Positions 34,378 to 40,994 of a stretch of 51,793 nucleotides of DNA are shown one piece after another. The notes under the pieces are model-generated. The model made no database searches. It was not told the origin of the DNA and was given only the letters and a program-made list of their open reading frames with translations. This DNA is from CAYRWR01 sp964537555. GTDB lineage: Bacteria; Spirochaetota; Brevinematia; Brevinematales; CAYRWR01. The position numbers were made by a program, and so were the translations under genes. The stretch is taken from assembly GCA_964537555.1 (NCBI GenBank), contig CAZIAD010000022.1, positions 1 through 51,793 on the forward strand, read 5' to 3'. Within the stretch, counting starts at the first letter, position 1; each line of letters starts with the position of its first letter.

Positions 34378-35300
34378 GTCATGCCATCCCCTTAGAGCTA
34401 TTTCCCAATGTCGTAACCGAGATCCTGTTAAGGCTTAAAATAAAGGATGCCATGAGTACCAATCTCTGTACGGCTACTCCCGCTACCACTTTAAGGATAA
34501 TCCAGCACTATATGCGGGATAAAAGGGTATCCGGTATTCCTATAGTCACAGACAAAAGAATAGTAGGCCTGGTCTCAGTAGATGATATTATTAATGCACT
34601 GGATTACGGCCACATAGATGAACCTGCTGAAAAACACATGACTAAAAAGATCGTGGCTCTGGAAGATGATATGCCCCTTTCTTTTGCCATCTCTTATTTT
34701 AATAAGTATTCATTTGGTAGATTCCCGGTCATAAATAAAGACCAGGAATTTGTAGGTATACTGACCTCACGAGATATCCTGGCACGCCTGGTCGAAGAAA
34801 TGAACATAGAGATCTCGCAGCTCGAAGAAAAGATCAATCCGGAAAAAGAAGAATCTTCCAATATGGAAAAAGAGATTTTCCCCATAAAGAATTTTGATTT
34901 TGAAAATGCCGGTAAGGCGTCTCACACTATAAAAAAGATACTTCAGGAAAATGACTTAAATAATAAGATCATTCGCAGGGCAGCTATCGCATCCTATGAG
35001 TTAGAGATCAATATTGCTATACATTCCCAGGGTGGCCAGCTGGAATTCGAGATCAACGACCATGAGATCATCATTACTGCCCGAGACAAAGGCCCGGGCA
35101 TCGAAGATACCTCTACGGTCGTACAGGAGGGCTTTTCAACCGCCAATGACTGGATACGTTCTCTGGGATTTGGCGCAGGAATGGGTCTCCCTAATGTCAA
35201 AAAAGTCTCTGATAGATTTTCCATAGAATCAAAAGTCCCGGACGGTACTGTAGTTACTTCCGTCATTTTATTAAACAGCCAGGATAGGAGCGAAGCATGA
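34374..35300 (+). CDS. CBS-pair protein with anti-sigma/histidine-kinase-type ATPase domain
   Basis: 308 residues. Two CBS motifs (about 22-75, MSTNLCTATPATTLRIIQ…VSGIPIVTDKRIVGLVSVDDII; and 85-140, GRFPVINKDQEFVGILTSRDIL) form a nucleotide-sensing Bateman module. An acidic coiled linker follows (about 142-165), then a GHKL ATPase fold (about 170-308) with N-box-like ELEINIAIHS, G1 DKGPGIED and G2 GFGAGMGLPNV. There is no phospho-acceptor His and no transmembrane segment. This is closest to RsbW-type anti-sigma kinases or ATP-binding regulators. ATGA overlaps on both sides couple it to the two DRTGG genes, so it probably works as part of one complex that senses adenylate state and passes it on by phosphorylation (inference). 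Confidence 0.82.
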   Translation: MSHAIPLELFPNVVTEILLRLKIKDAMSTNLCTATPATTLRIIQHYMRDKRVSGIPIVTDKRIVGLVSVDDIINALDYGHIDEPAEKHMTKKIVALEDDMPLSFAISYFNKYSFGRFPVINKDQEFVGILTSRDILARLVEEMNIEISQLEEKINPEKEESSNMEKEIFPIKNFDFENAGKASHTIKKILQENDLNNKIIRRAAIASYELEINIAIHSQGGQLEFEINDHEIIITARDKGPGIEDTSTVVQEGFSTANDWIRSLGFGAGMGLPNVKKVSDRFSIESKVPDGTVVTSVILLNSQDRSEA

Positions 35301-35641
35301 AAATAAGCCAATTGTGCCAATCTTTAAACTATGAGCTGATACTGAATACCCAGGAGGATGCACAGATCTTAAATGGATATACCTCTGATCTCTTAAGTGA
35401 TGTAATGGCCAATGCGGAAGATAATTCCTGTCTCATCACGATCCAGGCCCATAAAAACAGTGTGGCTGTGGCTTCCCTGATTGGAATAAAATTGCTCATC
35501 CTATGTAACGACAGGTCTGCCCCTGAAGATATGCTGGACGCGGCCCGCAAAGAAGGCATAGCCATTGCATGTACTTCTGATAATCAATTCACCGCATCCT
35601 ATAAGATTTTTAAGCAACTAGACCAGGTCCATGAAGGCTGA
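35297..35641 (+). CDS. DRTGG-domain protein (second copy)
   Basis: 114 residues. Starts MKISQLCQSLNYELILN; then GYTSDLLSDVMANAEDNSCLITIQAHKNSVAVASLIGIKLLILC and EGIAIACTSDNQFTASYKIFKQL. It is colinear with the first DRTGG protein, so the two are diverged duplicates in one operon. Overlaps: ATGA with the CBS-ATPase and 11 bases with the PHP gene. Function is unknown beyond the family. Confidence 0.75.
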   Translation: MKISQLCQSLNYELILNTQEDAQILNGYTSDLLSDVMANAEDNSCLITIQAHKNSVAVASLIGIKLLILCNDRSAPEDMLDAARKEGIAIACTSDNQFTASYKIFKQLDQVHEG

Positions 35642-36329
35642 TCTGCACCTGCATTCCTGCCTCTCCCCCTGTTCCACCCTGTATATGTCACCTACTCTGA
35701 TTGTAGAGGCCGCTATAAAGATGGGTCTGGACCTCATAGCCCTGACTGACCATAACAGTGCCAGGAATAATGTAGCGCTTGCGGAACTATGCCGTGATCA
35801 ATCATCCATCCATTGTCTGTACGGCATAGAGATAAACACCAGAGAAGAGATCCATACCCTTGCTTATTTTGATGATCTTTCCGTGATTTTAGACCTGGAT
35901 ACCTGGGTCTATCAGCATCTCCCTGATGTCAAAAACCAGGCTGATATTTTTGGATACCAGGTAGTGGTAGATACAGAGGAAAACATTCTGGATCAGCTTG
36001 AGAAATCACTGATCAGTGCCATCGATGTCTCCCTCACTGACCTGGTCAGGAAAGTGCATGACATGGGTGGCCTGGTAATTCCCGCTCATATTGACAGGCC
36101 CAGTTACAGTCTCACTTCCCAGCTGGGATTTATTCCCGAAGACGATTTTGATGCACTGGAATTGACCAGTCATGGCTACCAGGATTATAAGGACATAGGC
36201 AGAATAAAAAGCTATCCTATCATTACCGGATCAGATGCTCATTCACTGGAAATGGTAGGTTCCAACCCCTTTCACTATGACAGTCCTATTGACTCTATTT
36301 CTAAACTATACCAGTATTTAAACAGATAA
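35631..36329 (+). CDS. PHP-domain metal-dependent phosphoesterase
   Basis: 232 residues forming a complete PHP domain with all metal motifs: DLHLH (His6, His8), LTDHN, YGIEIN (Glu), PAHID and GSDAH near the C-terminus. Unlike the PHP part of the DnaE-like protein in this window, the site is intact, so it should be an active phosphatase, nucleotidase or related hydrolase. It overlaps the upstream DRTGG gene by 11 bases and is last in the cassette. The substrate is unknown. Its constant association with the DRTGG/CBS-ATPase genes suggests a regulatory or cofactor-related phosphoester. Confidence 0.85.
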   Translation: MKADLHLHSCLSPCSTLYMSPTLIVEAAIKMGLDLIALTDHNSARNNVALAELCRDQSSIHCLYGIEINTREEIHTLAYFDDLSVILDLDTWVYQHLPDVKNQADIFGYQVVVDTEENILDQLEKSLISAIDVSLTDLVRKVHDMGGLVIPAHIDRPSYSLTSQLGFIPEDDFDALELTSHGYQDYKDIGRIKSYPIITGSDAHSLEMVGSNPFHYDSPIDSISKLYQYLNR

Positions 36330-36353
36330 TTCCAACATTTTCCCTTACATATC

Positions 36354-36382
36354 TTGAAAAAAGTCTATTACTACAATATAAT
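36354..36382 (+). promoter_or_regulatory. Sigma-70-type promoter of lptC-lptA-trmB
   Basis: TTGAAA (36354-36359) and TATAAT (36377-36382), 17-base spacer, 38 bases upstream of the lptC start. Matches 5/6 and 6/6. Confidence 0.78.
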
Positions 36383-36419
36383 ATAAAGTAATAACTTTAC
36401 TACTACTAAAGAGGCCGGA

Positions 36420-36944
36420 ATGCATAGATATTTTACCTTTATTATCCTTTTACTCGCTCTGAGTTCATGCGGGGTCAAGTTTAAGAATACTTCTCATAAG
36501 CGTAATGAGTTACCCGACGCTGTTCTGGGAGATTTTAAATATACTTCTGCAAACAGTATGGGGCAGAGAGAATGGGATATCAAAGCCACTGATGCCAAAA
36601 TGTATAATACCAAAAACGAAATAGAGTTGTATAATATGGCTATGACTTTTTATGATGCCGAAAACAATATACAGTCTTTTTTATCTGCCAATTTCGGATT
36701 TGTCAATAAGGCTACCTTACAGGTCTACGCAGAGGGTAATGTCAAGATACTTTCCAAGCAACATGCTATCCTGTCGGCCAACAAGGTATTCTGGAACAAT
36801 GATATTAAGCAGTTCTACACTAAAGAAGATGAACTGGTGACTATCACCCGGGGAAATACTGTGATCAATGGCTATAACATGAAAACAGATGCGGAGTTAA
36901 AAGAAGTAGTTATTGAAAAGGTGGTAGCTGACGTTGTCAAATAA
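36420..36944 (+). CDS. lptC: LptC-like lipoprotein
   Basis: 174 residues. The signal ends LSSC (Cys17). One LptC/OstA-type beta-jellyroll: LGDFKYTSANSMGQREWDIKATDAKMY, NEIELYNMAMTFYD, LSANFGFVNKATLQVYAEGNVKIL, AILSANKVFWNN and TRGNTVINGYNMKTDA. In the Lpt system LptC sits in the inner membrane and passes lipid from the LptBFG ATPase to LptA. Here the anchor is a lipid rather than a helix. The lptA frame starts inside this gene (11-base overlap), so they are coupled. lptF and lptG lie on the other strand at 45125-47844; lptB and lptD are not in the window. Confidence 0.82.
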   Translation: MHRYFTFIILLLALSSCGVKFKNTSHKRNELPDAVLGDFKYTSANSMGQREWDIKATDAKMYNTKNEIELYNMAMTFYDAENNIQSFLSANFGFVNKATLQVYAEGNVKILSKQHAILSANKVFWNNDIKQFYTKEDELVTITRGNTVINGYNMKTDAELKEVVIEKVVADVVK

Positions 36945-37971
36945 AACTCTATTCCTGATCCTTCTCCTGGTAGCCTGTATTCCTCACCCTGTCTCAGCCC
37001 AGTTTAAATTCAATCAAAATGAAAAGGCCCATATCACGGCTGGAATCAGTAAATTTAAATGGGAGATAAACCGGCTTATCCTGGAGACCTTTAAAAAGGA
37101 TCGGCCCACCATCAAACAAGGAGATAATGTCCTCATAGCTGATACCTTTATCAATGATGCCGAAAAAAAAAGTTATTATGCCTATGGTAATCTCTACTAC
37201 AGTAACCCGGAACAGGGTATAATCCTGAGAGCCGGGGAAGGTGTATATCGGTCTGAGGATGAGATAGTCATAGTGACCAAATCCCCCCGTATCACAATGA
37301 CCAAGAGTAAAGTCACTGCCCGAAGCTGGAAGATGCATATCTTTCCCAATAATAACCAGATTATAATGATCGGAAATGTCCGGATCAAAGGGGAGAACTA
37401 TGAGATAACCGGGAACCGGGCTACCATGAATCAGGATACCGGTAAAATAGTGATCACCGGTGATGCCAGCACCAAGCAAAAAGACACTATAATGAAAGCA
37501 GACCGTATCGTGATTGATTCTAAAAACAGTAAGATAGAAAACTATACGGCTACCGGAAATGTGAGTGTAAATGACCCGGAAAAAGGTTTTACTATCCATG
37601 CGGGAAAGCTGGAATATTTTGAACATCTGGGTTATTCCAAAATCACTCAGGATCCCTGGATAGATTTTAAGGAACAGAATACCAGAGCTTACTCCACCGT
37701 GATGGAACAATACGAGAATGAAGATAAAGCTAATCTCCTGGGAAATGTGATCATAGTCCAGGGCAGCAAGGTCGCCTTTTCAAAATGGGGGGAATATTAC
37801 TCCAAATCTAAAAAAATCTTTCTTACCGGTAGGCCCATTCTGAAAGAAGGCGAATCACGATTTTATGCCAATAAGATAACTGTAGAAATAGAAAGCGGAC
37901 TGATGAAAATGGAAGGTGTAGGAGCCGGTTTTTATAACCTAAAGACCAGTCCTTCTACCAAGGAGAAATAA
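36934..37971 (+). CDS. lptA: LptA/OstA-family periplasmic transport protein
   Basis: 345 residues from a TTG start at 36934, with no ATG placed to give a full signal peptide. LSNKTLFLILLLVACIPHPVSAQ is a clear type I signal. The body is made of repeated OstA strands: VLIADTFINDAEKKSYYAYGNLYY, GIILRAGEGVYR, ITGNRATMNQDTGKIVITGDAST, MKADRIVIDSKNSKIENYTATGNV, and AYSTVMEQYENEDKANLLGNVIIVQ. It is about twice the size of E. coli LptA, so it may hold two jellyrolls or extend the bridge on its own. It should form the periplasmic bridge that moves LPS-like lipid to the outer membrane. Followed 2 bases after the stop by trmB. Confidence 0.82.
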   Translation: MSNKTLFLILLLVACIPHPVSAQFKFNQNEKAHITAGISKFKWEINRLILETFKKDRPTIKQGDNVLIADTFINDAEKKSYYAYGNLYYSNPEQGIILRAGEGVYRSEDEIVIVTKSPRITMTKSKVTARSWKMHIFPNNNQIIMIGNVRIKGENYEITGNRATMNQDTGKIVITGDASTKQKDTIMKADRIVIDSKNSKIENYTATGNVSVNDPEKGFTIHAGKLEYFEHLGYSKITQDPWIDFKEQNTRAYSTVMEQYENEDKANLLGNVIIVQGSKVAFSKWGEYYSKSKKIFLTGRPILKEGESRFYANKITVEIESGLMKMEGVGAGFYNLKTSPSTKEK

Positions 37972-37973
37972 GT

Positions 37974-38807
37974 TTGTCATTGAACGAACATCCGGAGATC
38001 ATCGAGAGTTTTGAAAAACTAGGCCTGAGTCCAAATGAAGCGAAAGTCTACATGGCCCTCCTCGAAAACCATCCCAATACAGGATATCAATTATCCAAGA
38101 TCAGTGGTATTTTAAGGCCGGTGGTCTACGAGATGCTGGGGCGGCTGGTAGAAAAAGGGGGGGCCCGCATAGTAAAGTCCAATCCCGACACCTATATCCC
38201 GGTGGAAATAGAAGAGTTTTTAAAGAACATCGAAAGTGATTTTACTGATGCTAAAAAAAATATATCTCTGACACTAAATGCGTCTACAGTCACGGATAAG
38301 ACTGACTTTTTCTGGAATATCCAGGGCAGAAAAAATATTATCAATGCCATTCAGACTATGATTGAATCTGCACAGGCTGCCATTTATCTCAGCATAAATT
38401 CTCAGGAATATTTTGATGAGCTGAAAAACTGTCTCATTAAAAAAATGGAGCAGAATGTACATATAGATATATTTTCACATTACGGCCTGGATACACACGG
38501 ACTGACCCTCTATTCCTATAATCTCGATACCAAGACTGCCCTGGATAGCTTTCCTGTGGAACATATTACCCTGGTATATGACGATTACCAGGCAATAATA
38601 GCCAATGTATCCGATAATAAGACCGGAAAGGCAGCCCAAAGTACCAATAACATCCTCATTGAAAATGTGAGACAGGGCATACTGAATAAGATCTATCTGA
38701 TACGCCTGTGGAAACTATTAGGGACCGATAAGATCAAGATCATGATGACCCATGAAGACCGCAAGTCATTGGAACTGGTGGAGAGGCTGACCCGACAGCC
38801 CCACTAG
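37974..38807 (+). CDS. TrmB-family transcriptional regulator
   Basis: 277 residues from TTG 37974 (AAGGAG 8 bases upstream). The N-terminal winged helix is of TrmB type (FEKLGLSPNEAKVYMALLENHPNTGYQLSKISGI…VYEMLGRLVEKGG, about 10-65), followed by a short coiled linker and a phospholipase-D-like effector fold (about 105-260; WNIQGRKNIINAIQTMIESAQAAIYLSI, HIDIFSHYG). TrmB proteins usually sense sugars, and many regulate maltose or trehalose uptake. Here it is in the lptCA transcript, which is unusual. A link to the starch locus is possible but not shown. It converges with the minus-strand operon, its last 4 bases overlapping the hypothetical gene's end. Confidence 0.85.
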   Translation: MSLNEHPEIIESFEKLGLSPNEAKVYMALLENHPNTGYQLSKISGILRPVVYEMLGRLVEKGGARIVKSNPDTYIPVEIEEFLKNIESDFTDAKKNISLTLNASTVTDKTDFFWNIQGRKNIINAIQTMIESAQAAIYLSINSQEYFDELKNCLIKKMEQNVHIDIFSHYGLDTHGLTLYSYNLDTKTALDSFPVEHITLVYDDYQAIIANVSDNKTGKAAQSTNNILIENVRQGILNKIYLIRLWKLLGTDKIKIMMTHEDRKSLELVERLTRQPH

Positions 38808-39325
38808 ATGTTTTTTTCTATGACCAGGAATAACTCATCCAGATACTGTAAAAAGTAAATCTTATAGATATAAAATATATTGTCAGGACTGTCTTTGTAT
38901 TTCAGCTGAATCACGAATTTGACATCCTGCTTGATATTAACCAGTTCACCATTGGTGATATAGCCCTGTATCGACTCCAGATCAGGCCGCTCCAGTTCCA
39001 GATACACTCCCAGTTCATTAATAGCATCGATGTTTACAATGGGGCTCACCACATAGGTATCACGCTCTTTAGTCAATAAAGCAAAACTATTAAGTATATC
39101 CAGGGCATCTGAAAGTAATATTTTTTGTATGCGAAGATGTCCGTACTGAATTTTTACTCCAAACAGATCCTTATACAAGGGATAAATCTCATTCACTTTG
39201 ATGGGTGTGGCTTCATCCTGCTTTTCAGGATCCTTCATCTTTCTGGCCAGGGCATTTTTATCTACAAAGGTGATCAGCTCGTAGAACAGTTCCTCGGTCC
39301 AGGGGATGCCTACTTTTCGGTCCAT
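38804..39325 (-). CDS. Hypothetical protein, end of the cyclase operon
   Basis: 173 residues, no signal peptide or membrane helix. Mixed helix and strand (FYELITFVDKNALARKM, IKVNEIYPLYKDLFGVKIQYGHLRIQ, ILNSFALLTKERDTYVVSPIVNI), with a beta-rich C-terminus ending FLVIEKNI. The middle could be a winged-helix-like fold, but no family is recognised. Its start overlaps the 3' end of the adenylate cyclase gene by 16 bases, so it is translationally coupled and may act with it. It meets trmB tail to tail with a 4-base overlap. Confidence 0.7.
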   Translation of the reverse strand: MDRKVGIPWTEELFYELITFVDKNALARKMKDPEKQDEATPIKVNEIYPLYKDLFGVKIQYGHLRIQKILLSDALDILNSFALLTKERDTYVVSPIVNIDAINELGVYLELERPDLESIQGYITNGELVNIKQDVKFVIQLKYKDSPDNIFYIYKIYFLQYLDELFLVIEKNI

Positions 39326-40986
39326 GTTTCCACTCCGTCCCAGTTCTCAGGGGGATTATTGATGAGAAACTGGCATCTTTCACTATATAAAATACTCAGA
39401 TAATCTTCCTGATTTATGCTCAGCAGATGTTTAAACTGCTTTTGAGCCACACTAAAGTTGCCGGCTATATATTGCCGGAGTGCCTCATGGTATTGTTCAA
39501 AAAATCCAATACTTGCTTCTACCACAGATTTGATCATTGGCTGTAATATTATTACGGGTTTCTTTTTACCCTTGACCCGCACATTATCTACTTCTCTGTA
39601 ATAAAACAGATCGGATTCTATACTGTCTTTGGTAAATTCTGAGATGATGACCGGGACCTTATATTTCTTAGTCAGGCCTTCCAGACGGGATGCCAGGTTA
39701 ACGGTATCCCCTATTACAGTGTAATCTATTTTCTGCTCACTTCCTATATTACCTACAATGGCCTGTCCGGTATTGATACCAACCCCGATATTAAAATTGG
39801 TCATACCTTTAGCAGTCTGTTCCTGGTTGAATTCCTGTAAAGCATCCATCATTAGAATGGCGGTCATCACAGCATTCTCCGCATCATCCTCTCTTTGTAG
39901 AGGTGCACCAAAAATGGCCATGATAGCATCACCAATAAATTTATCAATAGTCCCGTGTTTTTTCATGATGAGGCTTACCATTTTGTCAAAATAGGCATTC
40001 AGGGATAATACCAGATCCTCGGGCCTCATATTTTCAGAGATGGTGGTAAAACTACGTATATCGGAAAAAAGTATACTTACTTTTTGCCTGGCTCCAATGA
40101 GCATACTGTCTGAAGATAGATTCAGGACCTGGTTTATTACTTCCTGGGGTACAAATTTCTGAAAGATAAATCTGACTCTTTCTTCTTTTTTCTTGGCTAA
40201 TACGGTCTGGTAGGCATAATTCTTGATCTGATTATAGGCTCCTTCCAGTTCAAATAACATATTGTTAAAATAATGGCCCAGAACCCCTATCTCATCCTGG
40301 TACTGTATCTTAACTCTTCGAGTCAGGTCCATCTTATCGGTGATAGCCTGAATAGTTTCCACAAATGAATTTATAGGACGGGTGATCCGGGAGATAAAAA
40401 AAGTGAGGATCAAAGAGGATATAATAAGACTGGCAGAAAGGATGATAATGAGATAATTCACGATCTCATTGACATTCTGATAGAACACTTCTCTTTCTTC
40501 TGTTAATATTAATATCATATTCCAGTCAGAATATTCAATAAAAACACCTACAATAGCAGTATTATCCACCTTACTCTCGATCCATCCACTGGTCTTGTCT
40601 TTAATACTCAGGATCATATCTTCGGGAAGGGTTTTGGCTGTGTAATTGGAGATGGTAGAGACTGCGATCTCACCGGTTTTAGTGACAGCCAGAAAGCCGC
40701 TGGTCTTAGACTTAATGACTGTCCGGGAATACTCTCCCACTGAGTACTGGGCGTTTTGGAGCAGGGTAGTATCATTCGACAACTGCATAGCCTTGATAGT
40801 ATCATTTTGACGGCTGGCATATTTATAGACTTCATTTAACTGGTATCCCAAAAATTCCTTGGCTATTCTGGTGATACCATTTTTTGAGGACAGATAGGCA
40901 GTAAGGCCTATGAAACCGGAAGTGAGCATTAATATGGGTATGACTACAGAAATAATCTTGGTCCTAATCTTTCCTTTTATTTTCAT
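39310..40986 (-). CDS. Membrane class III adenylate cyclase
   Basis: 558 residues. TM1 (about 10-31), an extracytoplasmic sensor region (32-172, PAS/Cache-like), TM2 (176-199), HAMP (200-250), a short helix (255-290) and a class III cyclase domain (about 300-460). Metal Asp309 (LFSDIRSFT) and Asp353 (GDAIMAIFG), base-selecting Lys349 and Thr423 (DYTVIGDTVN), and transition-state Asn430 and Arg434 (NLASRL) are present. The Lys/Thr pair is that of class IIIb enzymes, which make cAMP. A helical C-terminal tail (about 490-558) resembles TPR. Penultimate gene of the minus-strand operon, 8 bases after the large TPR gene. It could supply cAMP to the CRP-type sites at the amylase promoters (inference). 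Confidence 0.93.
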   Translation of the reverse strand: MKIKGKIRTKIISVVIPILMLTSGFIGLTAYLSSKNGITRIAKEFLGYQLNEVYKYASRQNDTIKAMQLSNDTTLLQNAQYSVGEYSRTVIKSKTSGFLAVTKTGEIAVSTISNYTAKTLPEDMILSIKDKTSGWIESKVDNTAIVGVFIEYSDWNMILILTEEREVFYQNVNEIVNYLIIILSASLIISSLILTFFISRITRPINSFVETIQAITDKMDLTRRVKIQYQDEIGVLGHYFNNMLFELEGAYNQIKNYAYQTVLAKKKEERVRFIFQKFVPQEVINQVLNLSSDSMLIGARQKVSILFSDIRSFTTISENMRPEDLVLSLNAYFDKMVSLIMKKHGTIDKFIGDAIMAIFGAPLQREDDAENAVMTAILMMDALQEFNQEQTAKGMTNFNIGVGINTGQAIVGNIGSEQKIDYTVIGDTVNLASRLEGLTKKYKVPVIISEFTKDSIESDLFYYREVDNVRVKGKKKPVIILQPMIKSVVEASIGFFEQYHEALRQYIAGNFSVAQKQFKHLLSINQEDYLSILYSERCQFLINNPPENWDGVETWTEK

Positions 40987-40994
40987 GTGTCTTC

